NCBI GenBank assembly: GCA_017745295.1
Contig: JAGHZR010000003.1
Coordinates: 186,001-250,000 of the forward strand
Direction of reading: 5' to 3'
Length of the DNA: 64,000 nt
From: Novosphingobium sp.
GTDB taxonomy: Bacteria > Pseudomonadota > Alphaproteobacteria > Sphingomonadales > Sphingomonadaceae
In this document: in pieces, positions 10,022-18,610 of the stretch
Numbering within the stretch: the stretch's first letter is position 1
How the letters are laid out: the number at the start of each line of letters is the position of its first letter
The notes under the pieces: model-generated
What the model was told of the DNA's origin: nothing
Seen by the model: only the letters and a program-made list of their open reading frames with translations
The model's database searches: none
Made by a program: the position numbers and the translations under genes

Positions 10022-11478
10022 TGACTGACACGATGAACCTCGACCGCCGCAGCACGCTGGCCGGCGCCATGGCAGGCGCCGCCGCGCTCGCGCTTCCGGC
10101 CACGGCCCGCGCCGCGACCATCCCCATGCCGCAAGGCGGCGGCCGTCCGCCGGTGTCCGAGCGCCGCTACGTCAGCCGCGCGGTGGAGGCCGAGATCGAC
10201 CGCGTATCGCGCAAGATCGCCGATCCCAAGCTGCGCGCGATGTTCGTGGGCTGCTATCCCAACACCCTCGACACCACGGTCTACATGGACACGGTGGACG
10301 GCCGCCCCGACGCTTTCGTCATCACCGGCGACATCCCTTGCCTCTGGCTGCGCGACAGCACGGCGCAGGTCCTGCCCTACCTCCATCTGGTGAACAAGGA
10401 CCCGGCGCTGACGGCTCTGTTCCGGGGACTGATCGCCCGCCAGTCGCGCTCGATCCTGATCGATCCTTACGCCAATGCCTTCATGCGCGATCCTTCGGCC
10501 AAGACCAATCTGTCGTGGGCGCTGAAGGACCAGACCGAGATGAAGCCTGGCGTCGCCGAGCGCAAATGGGAGATCGACTCGCTCTGCTACGCGATGCGGC
10601 TCGGCTTCCGTTACTGGCGCCAGACGCGGGACAAGCTGCCCTTCGACCAGACCTGGGCCGAGGCCTCGCGCGCCTGCGTGCGCACCTTGCGCGAGCAGCA
10701 GCGCAAGGGATCGCCCGGTCCCTATCGCTTCCTGCGCACCAGCAACCGGCCGACCGAAACCATGCAGCTCGACGGCTGGGGCGCGCCGAGCCGGTCTGTC
10801 GGGCTGATCCACTGCGGTTTCCGCCCCTCGGACGATTCCTGTACTTATCCGTTCCTGATCCCGGCCAATCTCTTCGCGGTGACATCGCTGCGCGAGATGG
10901 CGACCGTGGCCGAACAGGCGCGCGGCGACACGGCGCTTGCCGCCGATGCCCGCGCTCTGGCGGACGAAGTGGAAGCGGCGCTGCGCCAGTGGGGCACGAT
11001 GCTGCTGCCGGACGGGCGCCGGGTCTGGGCCTACGAAGTGGACGGCTTCGGCAACGCGATGTTCATGGACGACGCCAACGTCCCCTCGCTGCTCGGCCTC
11101 GCCTTCCTCGAATGCGTGGACGTTAGCGATCCGCTCTGGAAGACCACGGCGGATGCCTGCTGGTCGGATGCGAACCCCTACTTCTTCCGGGGCTCGAAGA
11201 TCGAGGGGATCGGCGGGCCGCATGTCGGGCTTGGGCAGGTCTGGCCGATGAGCCTGATCGTGCGCGCACTGTCGAGCAGCGACCCGCAGGTGATCCGCCC
11301 GATGCTGCGCATGCTGCGCGATTCCGACGCGGGCACCGGCTTCATCCACGAGGCGGTGGACAGCAACGATCCGTCGAAATTCACGCGCGACTGGTTCGCC
11401 TGGGCCAACGGCCTCTTCGGCGAACTCTTGGTCAAGCTGGCCGATACCCGGCCCGAACTGCTCTCCGCGCCGCTCTGA
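10018..11478 (+). CDS. GH125 exo-alpha-1,6-mannosidase, Tat-exported
   Basis: A 486-residue member of GH125 (formerly DUF1237), metal-independent inverting enzymes that release alpha-1,6-linked mannose, as in the core branch of N-glycans. Family motifs include [32 protein letters not shown] and [19 protein letters not shown]. The N-terminus [18 protein letters not shown] is a twin-arginine signal. The start at 10018 overlaps the GH3 stop (ATGA); an upstream in-frame ATG at 9973 lies inside the GH3 gene and is unlikely. GH125 is a strong marker for N-glycan or high-mannose use rather than plant mannan. Confidence 0.94.
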   Translation: MMTDTMNLDRRSTLAGAMAGAAALALPATARAATIPMPQGGGRPPVSERRYVSRAVEAEIDRVSRKIADPKLRAMFVGCYPNTLDTTVYMDTVDGRPDAFVITGDIPCLWLRDSTAQVLPYLHLVNKDPALTALFRGLIARQSRSILIDPYANAFMRDPSAKTNLSWALKDQTEMKPGVAERKWEIDSLCYAMRLGFRYWRQTRDKLPFDQTWAEASRACVRTLREQQRKGSPGPYRFLRTSNRPTETMQLDGWGAPSRSVGLIHCGFRPSDDSCTYPFLIPANLFAVTSLREMATVAEQARGDTALAADARALADEVEAALRQWGTMLLPDGRRVWAYEVDGFGNAMFMDDANVPSLLGLAFLECVDVSDPLWKTTADACWSDANPYFFRGSKIEGIGGPHVGLGQVWPMSLIVRALSSSDPQVIRPMLRMLRDSDAGTGFIHEAVDSNDPSKFTRDWFAWANGLFGELLVKLADTRPELLSAPL

Positions 11479-11504
11479 CGCGCGCGCGTATCAAGGACTC
11501 ATCG

Positions 11505-13436
11505 ATGGACTTCTCCCGCCGCCGTTTCCTCGCCACTTCCGCTGTCGCGGCGACTGCGATGACCGCCGACGCCGCGCAGGCCGCGCGCCGCGCTGCCGGT
11601 GAAGCGGCCGCGCCGCTGCCGTCGGGCGCCGTCCCCTCGGCGCGGCAGTGGAACTGGCACGCCCACGAAATGTACGCCTTCGTGCACTTCGCGATGAACA
11701 CCTTCACCGACAAGGAATGGGGCTACGGCGACGAGGACCCCAAGTGGTTCAACCCGACCGACTTCAACGCCGACCAGATCGTCGCGGCGGCCAAGGTTGC
11801 AGGGATGCGCGGCGTCATCCTCACCGCCAAGCATCATGACGGCTTCTGCCTCTGGCAGACCCAGCTCACCGAGCACTCGATCCGCAACAGCCCCTACAAG
11901 CAGGGCAAGGGCGATATCGTTGCGGAAATGTCGGAAGCCTGCCGCAAGGCGGACATGCTGTTCGGCCTCTATCTCTCGCCGTGGGACCGCAACCACGCGG
12001 AGTACGGCCGCCCGGCCTATATCGATTACTACCGCAAGCAGCTGACCGAACTCTGCACCCGTTACGGCAAGCTGTTCGAAGTCTGGTTCGATGGCGCCAA
12101 CGGCGGTGACGGCTACTACGGCGGCGCCCGCGAGGCGCGCAAGATCGATGCGCCGAAGTATTACAACTGGCCCTCGATCGTGAAGCTGGTCCACGAACTC
12201 CAACCCGATGCCTGCACGTTCGATCCGCTCGGTGCCGATGTGCGCTGGGTCGGCAACGAGGACGGCGTGGCGGGTGATCCCTGCTGGCCGACGATGCCGA
12301 ACGTCCCCTATGAGCAGGCCGTCGGCAATTCGGGCCTGCGTGGAGGCGAGATCTGGTGGCCGGCGGAAACCGACGTCTCGATCCGTCCGGGCTGGTTCTA
12401 CCACGCTGACGAGGACTCGAAGGTCAAGAGCCCGGCGCGGCTGATCCGCCTCTACGACGAATCCGTTGGCCGGGGCACCAACCTCAACCTGAACCTGCCG
12501 CCCGACCGTCGCGGCCGGATCGCCGATCAGGACGTGAAAATCCTCAAGTCGTTCGGCGATGCGATCCGCGCGACCTTTGCGAAGGACCTCGCGCAGGGCA
12601 GCGTCGCCCATGCCAGCGCCTCGCGCGGGACCCGTTTCGCGCCCGCCAATGTGCTGGACGGCCAGCGCGAGACCTACTGGTCGACGCCCGACGCCGTGCT
12701 CACCCCTACGCTGACGCTCGACCTCGCACCGGGCACCCGCTTCGATGTCGTGCGCCTGCGCGAATATCTGCCGCTCGGCGTGCGCGTGACCCGTTTCGCG
12801 GTCGAGGCGGAAATCGACGGTCGGTGGCAGCGCCTGGCCGAGAAAGAGTGCATCAGCGCCCAGCGCATCATCCGCCTGCCGCAGCCTATTGCGCCGCGCC
12901 GGGTGCGGCTGGTCGTGCTCGAAGGCAGCGCGGCCCCGGCGATTTCGGAGTTCGCGCTGTTCGCCAGCGTCGCGCCCGTCGATGTCCCGGCGATCGTCTC
13001 GACCGACCCGACCGTGCTCGACACCACCAAGTGGTCGATCGTCGCGGCCAGCGCGCCGGGCGCCGAACGCCTGCTCGATAACGATGCGGCGACCATCTGG
13101 AAGCAGCCCGCGCCCCAACTGGGCAAGCCTGCGCGCGTAACGGTCGATCTCGGCGCGCGCACCCCGCTCGCCGGGTTCACGCTGACGCCCTCGCGGCAGG
13201 TCATGGCCGATTCCGCGCCGCCCAAGGGCTATGTCGCGGAGACCAGCCTCGACGGCAAGACCTGGACGCGCACCGCTGCGGGCGAGTTCGGCAATATCGC
13301 CTATGCCCTCGCCACCCAGCGGATCGCTTTCGCCAAGCCGGTGACGACGCGTTACCTTCGCCTGACGTTCGCGGAAACGGCGCTTCCGGCAGGCAATCTT
13401 GCGGTTGCCGGTATTGGCGGTTTCGTCGCGCATTGA
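11505..13436 (+). CDS. GH29 alpha-L-fucosidase with discoidin-like C-terminus, Tat-exported
   Basis: A 643-residue GH29 enzyme that releases alpha-linked fucose by a retaining mechanism. A Tat signal (MDFSRRRFLATSAVAATA) precedes the barrel. Motifs are AKHHDGFCLW and VWFDGANGG, the latter with nucleophile D196. After about residue 360 there are two beta-sandwich regions resembling F5/8 type C (discoidin) carbohydrate-binding modules. The domain order and HHDGFCLW/GANG motifs fit the subfamily able to cut alpha-1,3/1,4-fucose; plant N-glycans carry core alpha-1,3-fucose. It is the last gene of the operon, 26 bp after GH125, and is followed by a GC-rich hairpin. Confidence 0.94.
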   Translation: MDFSRRRFLATSAVAATAMTADAAQAARRAAGEAAAPLPSGAVPSARQWNWHAHEMYAFVHFAMNTFTDKEWGYGDEDPKWFNPTDFNADQIVAAAKVAGMRGVILTAKHHDGFCLWQTQLTEHSIRNSPYKQGKGDIVAEMSEACRKADMLFGLYLSPWDRNHAEYGRPAYIDYYRKQLTELCTRYGKLFEVWFDGANGGDGYYGGAREARKIDAPKYYNWPSIVKLVHELQPDACTFDPLGADVRWVGNEDGVAGDPCWPTMPNVPYEQAVGNSGLRGGEIWWPAETDVSIRPGWFYHADEDSKVKSPARLIRLYDESVGRGTNLNLNLPPDRRGRIADQDVKILKSFGDAIRATFAKDLAQGSVAHASASRGTRFAPANVLDGQRETYWSTPDAVLTPTLTLDLAPGTRFDVVRLREYLPLGVRVTRFAVEAEIDGRWQRLAEKECISAQRIIRLPQPIAPRRVRLVVLEGSAAPAISEFALFASVAPVDVPAIVSTDPTVLDTTKWSIVAASAPGAERLLDNDAATIWKQPAPQLGKPARVTVDLGARTPLAGFTLTPSRQVMADSAPPKGYVAETSLDGKTWTRTAAGEFGNIAYALATQRIAFAKPVTTRYLRLTFAETALPAGNLAVAGIGGFVAH

Positions 13437-13442
13437 GTGCCG

Positions 13443-13474
13443 GGACGCGCCCTGAGACAGTCGAGGGCGCGTCC
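13443..13474 (+). terminator. GC-rich hairpin after the glycosidase operon
   Basis: GGACGCGCCCT pairs perfectly with AGGGCGCGTCC (11-bp stem, 10-nt loop) six bases after the fucosidase stop. There is only a short T stretch after it, so it is either a weak intrinsic terminator or an mRNA 3' stabiliser. Confidence 0.55.
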
Positions 13475-13537
13475 TTCATCGGGTGGTAGGAACGAACTGT
13501 AGCGCGGCAGCCGCCTTTCCAACGGAAAGGTGGAGAC

Positions 13538-14452
13538 TTAGGAGCGGCGAGTGCTTTCGCGCTCCCAGTATGGCGGGTCTCCGAAGCTTTTGCGCAGGCT
13601 TTCGGCCAGCGCGCGGATCTTGGCGGCGGCGCCGTGATCCCGCGGATAGGCTAGGAAAAGTTCGGCTCCTTCCGCCTGCAAGCCGATGTCGATTTCGACC
13701 AGCGATCCTTCAGCGAGCGCTTCGTGGACGAAGAAGCTTGGCAGCAGGGCGATACCCAGGCCCGCCACCACGGCATCGCACATCACCAGGCCGTTGTTGA
13801 CCCGGAGGCCCGACTGGGGGCGAATCACCGACCAGCCGGTCGGCGTGGCGAAGCGCCAGTCGCCGGTGCGGTTGGAGTAGAGGATGCCCTTGTGTCCTTC
13901 CAGCTGCGCAAGCGAAGCGGGCGTGCCCGCCTGCGCCAGATAGTCCGGCGCGGCGACGAGGACCCGGCGGCTCGTGGCGAGACGGCGCGCGATCAGGCGG
14001 CCGTCGCCGATCGCCCCGTGGCGCAGTACCGCGTCGAATCCGCCGGTCGCGGCATCGACGAAGCTGTCGTCCAGTTCGAGCGATACCTCGATCTCCGGAT
14101 AGTCGCGCAGGAACGTCGCCAAGGCAGGGCCGAAGTGCAGGATGCCGAAGCCGACCGGGGCGGAAAGGCGCAGCGGCCCTGCCAGTTTACCGCTCTGCGC
14201 CGCGAGTTCGGCTGCGGCTTCTTCCGTCTCCCGCACGATGCGCTGGGCGCGCGGGAGGAACGTCTGCCCGCTGTTCGTCAATGACAGCTTGCGGGTCGAG
14301 CGCTGGATCAGGGTGGCGCCCAGCGTGCGCTCCAGTTCGGCCAGACGCTCGCTCACTACCGATTTGGCCAGACCGAGCCGGCGCGAGGCGGCACTGATCG
14401 ATCCGGCTTCCGTCGTCGCGAGGAAAGCGGCGACGCCGTCGAGTTTGATCAT
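13538..14452 (-). CDS. LysR-family transcriptional regulator
   Basis: A 304-residue LysR protein: winged helix-turn-helix at residues 1-60 (LATTEAGSISAASRRLGLAKSVVSERLAELE), linker helix, then an effector-binding domain typical of the AaeR/CrgA-like group that often controls a neighbouring oxidoreductase. It is divergent from an SDR gene 145 bp away, the classic LysR arrangement, so that SDR is the likely target. A 10-bp perfect inverted repeat (14451-14460 and 14496-14505) touches its start codon and may serve for autoregulation. The effector is unknown. Confidence 0.93.
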   Translation of the reverse strand: MIKLDGVAAFLATTEAGSISAASRRLGLAKSVVSERLAELERTLGATLIQRSTRKLSLTNSGQTFLPRAQRIVRETEEAAAELAAQSGKLAGPLRLSAPVGFGILHFGPALATFLRDYPEIEVSLELDDSFVDAATGGFDAVLRHGAIGDGRLIARRLATSRRVLVAAPDYLAQAGTPASLAQLEGHKGILYSNRTGDWRFATPTGWSVIRPQSGLRVNNGLVMCDAVVAGLGIALLPSFFVHEALAEGSLVEIDIGLQAEGAELFLAYPRDHGAAAKIRALAESLRKSFGDPPYWERESTRRS

Positions 14453-14505
14453 CGTTCGGATATCCCGTCATCAAGGTTCAGAATAAGCCGGCTAGTCCGA
14501 ACGAT
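14451..14505. promoter_or_regulatory. Inverted-repeat operator candidate between LysR and SDR genes
   Basis: ATCGTTCGGA at 14451-14460 and its exact reverse complement TCCGAACGAT at 14496-14505 are separated by 35 bp. The left arm overlaps the LysR start codon and the right arm faces the SDR gene. Two-site arrangements like this are common for LysR regulators that bend or loop DNA. Confidence 0.4.
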
Positions 14506-14597
14506 GCCTGCACGGCATCTTCAAGTCCAGAGGGCGCGGTGACCTGCCGCACCGAAAAGCCGGTCGAGACCATCCCGCCGGAAAATGGAGACGAATC

Positions 14598-15311
14598 ATG
14601 AGCGATTTTTCTGACAAGAACATCCTGGTGCTGGGCGGCAGCCGCGGCATCGGCGCGGCTCTGGTACGCCGCTTCGCAAGCGACGGCGGCAAGGTCGCCT
14701 TCACTTACGCCGGATCGCGCGAGGCGGCAGTAGCCCTGGCGCAGGCAAGCGGGGCCGAGGCGATCCGGACCGACAGCGCCGACCGTGACGCCCTGACCGC
14801 GACCGTCGCGGGCCGGGGAAAGCTCGACGTCCTCGTCATCAATGCCGGTGCGCTGGTTCTCGGCGATCCCCTGACCTTGGATGCCGATGCGATCGATCGC
14901 ATGATCGACGTCAATGTCCGGGCGCCCTATCACGCTGCGGTCGAGGCCGCGCGGCAGATGAACGATAACGGCCGGATCATCGTGATCGGATCGGTCAACG
15001 CCGACCGCATGCCCTTCGCAGGCGGCGCGGCCTATGCCCTTACCAAGGCCGCCATGCAGGGAATGGTTCGCGGACTGGCCCGCGACTTCGGTGAGCGGGG
15101 CATCACCGTCAACAGCATCCAGCCGGGGCCGACCGACAGTGACATGAACCCTGCGGAAGGCCCGATGGCCGCCACCATGCACAGCTTCATGGCGATCAAG
15201 CGCCACGCCAAGCCGGACGAGATTGCCGAATATGCGGCCTTCATCGCCGGTCCGCATGGCGCCATGATCACCGGGTCGATGCAGACCATCGACGGCGGCT
15301 TCGGAGCATAA
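14598..15311 (+). CDS. SDR-family NAD(P)-dependent oxidoreductase
   Basis: A 237-residue classical short-chain dehydrogenase/reductase. The Rossmann glycine motif is GGSRGIGAAL at residues 14-23. Catalytic elements are NAG (LVINAG), Ser in VIGSVN, and YALTK (Tyr-x3-Lys). The C-terminal GSMQTIDGGFGA matches the family. The Ser-Arg after the glycine motif suggests NADPH preference. It resembles 3-oxoacyl-ACP-reductase-like enzymes of unknown substrate found next to LysR genes. ATGA(G) at 14598 is preceded by GGAGACG. It is divergent from, and probably controlled by, the adjacent LysR protein. Confidence 0.93.
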   Translation: MSDFSDKNILVLGGSRGIGAALVRRFASDGGKVAFTYAGSREAAVALAQASGAEAIRTDSADRDALTATVAGRGKLDVLVINAGALVLGDPLTLDADAIDRMIDVNVRAPYHAAVEAARQMNDNGRIIVIGSVNADRMPFAGGAAYALTKAAMQGMVRGLARDFGERGITVNSIQPGPTDSDMNPAEGPMAATMHSFMAIKRHAKPDEIAEYAAFIAGPHGAMITGSMQTIDGGFGA

Positions 15312-15579
15312 AGGCAGCCTTTTTCACATCGGGCGCGATCTTCCGCCATCCGGCCGCACAGGCCAGCAGCTGATCGCGCCCTTTGTCGAAAAATTCTCTT
15401 GCCGGGCGGTTGCGCCAACCATGGTTTCCCGTCGATTCAGCCTGCCGCAAAACGGAGTCGCTCTGCCGCCCGTTCATTGCGGGGACATGCGCTATGGATT
15501 CTCTAGTGACATGCGGTACTGCGCGTGACGAAGCGCGCCTGCCGCGCGAATTACGGGATCGCCATTGGAGGGCCACCAG

Positions 15580-16383
15580 ATGTCATTCACCACGCAAATC
15601 GCCGCCAGGGGAGCGACGGTTAGCTTGCACCGGAGAATTGGCGGGGCCATCGCAGCCATGCTGGTTCTCGTCGCGCCGCTCGCGCCTGCCATGGCGCAAG
15701 TGACGACCGTAGATCCCGACGCAGCGATCGACAGCGACCTGGGCAACAACGGTGCGGGCACGACGTATTCGCCCCCCGCCGAATCGCAGCCGCCTGTCGA
15801 TGCCCCCACGCCCTATCCAGGCAACGGAACGCCGGTCGAATCGCCCACTAACGGCACGACGTATGCTCCTCCCGCCCGGCAGGCACCGGCGGACAATTCG
15901 GAAACCTATCATCAGGACGACCTCATCGGCGCGGCCGAGGGCGTGTTCGGCAAGGGTGCCAAGGGATTGGCAGGCGTGATCGAGGACCTGCTCAAGAAGC
16001 AGGGCGAGCCGAACGGCTATATCATCGGCCGCGAAGGCGGCGGCGCGCTCGCGGTGGGCCTGCGCTATGGTTCGGGCACGCTCTACCACAAGGTGGAGGG
16101 GCAGCAGCCGGTCTACTGGACCGGGCCGTCGATCGGTTTCGATGCCGGTGCCAACGCGGGCAATGCCTTCGTGCTGGTCTACAACCTCTACGACACCGAG
16201 GATCTCTATCACCGCTTCGGCGCGGGCGAAGGGCAGGCCTACCTCGTCGGTGGTTTCACCGTCAGCTACCTGCGGCGCGGCAATATCGTGCTGATTCCGG
16301 TGCGGGCCGGCGCGGGCCTGCGTCTCGGCGCCAATATCGGCTACATGAAGTTCACGCACAAGCAGAGCTGGATGCCGTTCTGA
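15580..16383 (+). CDS. eipA: EipA-family (DUF1134) envelope protein
   Basis: A 267-residue exported protein. The signal peptide ends near APAMAQ. A low-complexity Pro/Thr/Tyr-rich linker (about residues 40-110, with repeated GTTYxPPA) leads to the conserved C-terminal DUF1134 domain (YIIGREGGGALAVGLRYG, PSIGFDAGANAGNAFVLVYN). The Brucella homologue EipA is a periplasmic protein needed for envelope integrity; that role is assumed here. ATG at 15580 is chosen because GGAGGG sits 8 bases upstream, whereas the TTG at 15565 has no such site. It appears monocistronic. Confidence 0.88.
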   Translation: MSFTTQIAARGATVSLHRRIGGAIAAMLVLVAPLAPAMAQVTTVDPDAAIDSDLGNNGAGTTYSPPAESQPPVDAPTPYPGNGTPVESPTNGTTYAPPARQAPADNSETYHQDDLIGAAEGVFGKGAKGLAGVIEDLLKKQGEPNGYIIGREGGGALAVGLRYGSGTLYHKVEGQQPVYWTGPSIGFDAGANAGNAFVLVYNLYDTEDLYHRFGAGEGQAYLVGGFTVSYLRRGNIVLIPVRAGAGLRLGANIGYMKFTHKQSWMPF

Positions 16384-16409
16384 GGCGGTAGACTGCCACC
16401 TGCGGCACT

Positions 16410-16439
16410 ATGCGGCATCTGCTCGGGCGGGTGCCGCAT
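16410..16439 (+). terminator. Hairpin downstream of eipA
   Basis: ATGCGGCA and TGCCGCAT form an 8-bp perfect stem with a 14-nt loop, 27 bases after the eipA stop. No T-run follows, so intrinsic termination is uncertain. Confidence 0.35.
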
Positions 16440-16608
16440 CGCCGTCTTCAGGACGGCCCTTGCGTTTGCAATCTTTCACGGGTTTCAAACAAAATTTCCT
16501 CGTGCCTGATGCCCACGGTTGCCCGGCGCGATAATTTTGCGGTTCTCGGCAATTCCCGGTCGATCCGGCATTGCGCGCTCCGGCGGCTCGGTCTAAGGCC
16601 CGCCCGCC

Positions 16609-17787
16609 ATGCTTACGAACCTTCAGCAACAGCCCGCCGACGCGCTTCTTGCGCTGATCAAGCTCCACAACGACGATCCGCGCGCGGACAAGATCGACCT
16701 TGGTGTCGGCGTCTACCGCACCGGTGAGGGCGACACGCCGGTGTTCCGCTCGATCAAGGCCGCAGAGGCCAAACTCGTCGCCGAGCAGGATTCGAAAGCC
16801 TACCTCGGCCCCGAGGGCGACATGGGCTTCGTCGAAGCGCTGATGCCCTACGTCTTCGGCAAGGCCGACCCTTCGATGGGCGGTCGCATCGAAGGCATGC
16901 AGACCCCCGGCGGCACCGGCTCGCTGCGCCTCGCGCTCGCCATGGTGAAGCGCGCTGGCTACAACCGTATCATCGTCGGCGTCCCCAGCTGGCCCAACCA
17001 CGCCCAGATCTGCGCCGACCTCGGCCTTGAAGTCGTCGAATTCAACCACGCGCTCGCTTCGGGCACCACCGATATGGACGCGCTGCGCGGCGCCATCGCC
17101 GATGCCCGGGAAGGCGACGCCATCCTGCTGCACGGCTGCTGCCACAATCCCACGGGCATCGATTACAGCAACGAGCAGTGGGACGAGATCGCGGGACTGA
17201 TCGCCGCTTCGAAGATCCTGCCGATCCTCGACCTCGCCTATCAGGGCCTGGGCAAGGGCATGGAAGAAGACGCCTACGGCCTGCGCCGCGTGCTCGCCGC
17301 CGTACCGGAAGCGCTGATCTGCTATTCGTGCGACAAGAACTTCGGTCTCTACCGTGACCGCGTCGGCGCGCTTTATGCGATGGTTGCCGATCCGGCTGAT
17401 CTGACCAAGGTCATGTCGAACGGCCACAACCTCGCCCGCGCCAACTGGTCGCAGCCGCCAGATCACGGCGGCGCCGCTGTCCGTCTCGTCCTCGAAGACG
17501 AGAAACTGACCGCCGACTGGCTCGCCGAGCTGGACGAAATGCGCGACCGTATGCGCGAAGTCCGCGCCAAGCTGGCCGAGGCCGGCACGGCCGGTTCGGC
17601 CGACCTGACGCCGATGGGCGGCCAGAACGGCCTGTTCTCGATCGTGCCGCTGAACAAGGATCAGGTCCTTGCCATGCGCACCAAGCACGGCGTCTACATG
17701 GCAGGCTCGGGCCGTATCAACGTGGCGGGCCTGACGATGGGCAACATCGACAAGTTCATCGCCGCCGTTGCGGACGTGACGGCCTGA
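16609..17787 (+). CDS. Aromatic/aspartate aminotransferase (class I, PLP-dependent)
   Basis: A 392-residue class Ia aminotransferase of the TyrB/AspC type. The N-terminal LGVGVYRTGEGDTPVFRSI and YLGPEGDMGF regions match the enteric enzymes. The PLP lysine is in YSCDKNFGLYRDRVGAL, the substrate-carboxylate arginine region is GSGRINVAGLT, and HGCCHNPTGID is the cofactor motif. It transfers amino groups between aspartate or aromatic amino acids and 2-oxo acids in the cytoplasm. Whether it prefers aspartate or phenylalanine/tyrosine cannot be told from sequence, so no symbol is given. It stands alone, followed by a palindromic element and a terminator. Confidence 0.94.
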   Translation: MLTNLQQQPADALLALIKLHNDDPRADKIDLGVGVYRTGEGDTPVFRSIKAAEAKLVAEQDSKAYLGPEGDMGFVEALMPYVFGKADPSMGGRIEGMQTPGGTGSLRLALAMVKRAGYNRIIVGVPSWPNHAQICADLGLEVVEFNHALASGTTDMDALRGAIADAREGDAILLHGCCHNPTGIDYSNEQWDEIAGLIAASKILPILDLAYQGLGKGMEEDAYGLRRVLAAVPEALICYSCDKNFGLYRDRVGALYAMVADPADLTKVMSNGHNLARANWSQPPDHGGAAVRLVLEDEKLTADWLAELDEMRDRMREVRAKLAEAGTAGSADLTPMGGQNGLFSIVPLNKDQVLAMRTKHGVYMAGSGRINVAGLTMGNIDKFIAAVADVTA

Positions 17788-17801
17788 AGAGCAAGGGTAG
17801 G

Positions 17802-17823
17802 GCAGGGGGTCTAGACCCCCTGC
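17802..17823. repeat. 22-bp perfect palindrome, copy 1 of an inverted intergenic element
   Basis: Two 11-base arms (GCAGGGGGTCT and its complement) abut with no spacer, followed by ACCCCC. An inverted, diverged copy lies at 17947-17975. As RNA it would form a hairpin 14 bases after the aminotransferase stop. Confidence 0.6.
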
Positions 17824-17952
17824 ACCCCCATTACCGTCTGCGTCGCGCGCGCAGATCCGGTGTGCGCCCTTTGCGGCGCAGCCATTAGTCTCCCGACGCT
17901 ACCATGGGCGCACGACGCTGTCGGCCTGCGTGACCTAGACAGTCCTGGGGGT

Positions 17953-17979
17953 GCAGGGGGGCTATGCTCCCCTGCTTTT
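17953..17979 (+). terminator. Rho-independent terminator between convergent genes
   Basis: GCAGGGGGGC, loop TAT, GCTCCCCTGC (one G-T wobble), then TTTT. It ends transcription from the aminotransferase side, before the convergent ribE. It is also the second, inverted copy of the palindromic element at 17802. Confidence 0.7.
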
Positions 17980-17990
17980 ACTTCAGTTCT

Positions 17991-18608
17991 TCACCCTCGA
18001 AGCGACTGCATCCGCTGCAGATACCGCGCCAGCACGTCGATTTCGAGGTTCACCCCATCCCCAGCCTTGAGCGCCCCGATGGTCGTCACTTCGGCGGTGT
18101 GCGGAATGATGTTGAGCATGAAGTGGCAGGTGCCGTCGCTCTGGTCGGCCACGTCGTTCACGGTCAGCGAGATGCCGTCCACCGTGATCGAGCCCTTGGG
18201 CGCAAGGTAAGGCGCCAGTTCCGCAGGTGCGGCGATCACGAATCGCAGCGAGTCGCCCTCCGGCGTGATGCTCACCACGGTGCCGACGCCGTCGACATGG
18301 CCGGTGACGATGTGTCCGCCCAGTTCGTCGCCGAGCTTCAGCGCCTGTTCGAGGTTGAGCGGTGTGCCCTCGGCCCAGCGGTTCGCGACGGTGCGCGAGA
18401 CGGATTCGGCGGAGATGTCTACCGCGAACCAGGCGTCGCCCGCCACGCCGCCCTTGTCCACGACCGTCAGGCACACGCCCGAGCAGGCGATCGAGGCGCC
18501 CATGGCGATATGGGCGGGGTCGAAGGGGCAGGTGATGACGGCGCGCAAGTCGCCGGTCTGGCGGGCTTCGCGGATCTGGCCGACGGCGGTGACGATTCCG
18601 GTGAACAT
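17991..18608 (-). CDS. ribE: Riboflavin synthase alpha subunit
   Basis: A 205-residue enzyme joining two 6,7-dimethyl-8-ribityllumazine molecules to give riboflavin. It starts with the signature MFTGIVTAVG and shows the usual two-barrel tandem repeat: the first with GASIACSGVCLTV, the second with KGSITVDGISLTVN; GHIVTGHVDG is the linker motif. Length matches the family. A longer in-frame extension upstream exists but overlaps ribD and lacks homology, so the ATG at 18608 is preferred. It follows ribD by 2 bp in a leftward operon. Confidence 0.96.
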   Translation of the reverse strand: MFTGIVTAVGQIREARQTGDLRAVITCPFDPAHIAMGASIACSGVCLTVVDKGGVAGDAWFAVDISAESVSRTVANRWAEGTPLNLEQALKLGDELGGHIVTGHVDGVGTVVSITPEGDSLRFVIAAPAELAPYLAPKGSITVDGISLTVNDVADQSDGTCHFMLNIIPHTAEVTTIGALKAGDGVNLEIDVLARYLQRMQSLRG

Positions 18609-18610
18609 GG

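Noticed and set aside
13486..13520. EcfG-type stress promoter (GGAAC ... GTT) near the LysR 3' end
   Set aside because: A GGAAC-like box is present but no matching -10 at the right distance, and no gene starts downstream on that strand.
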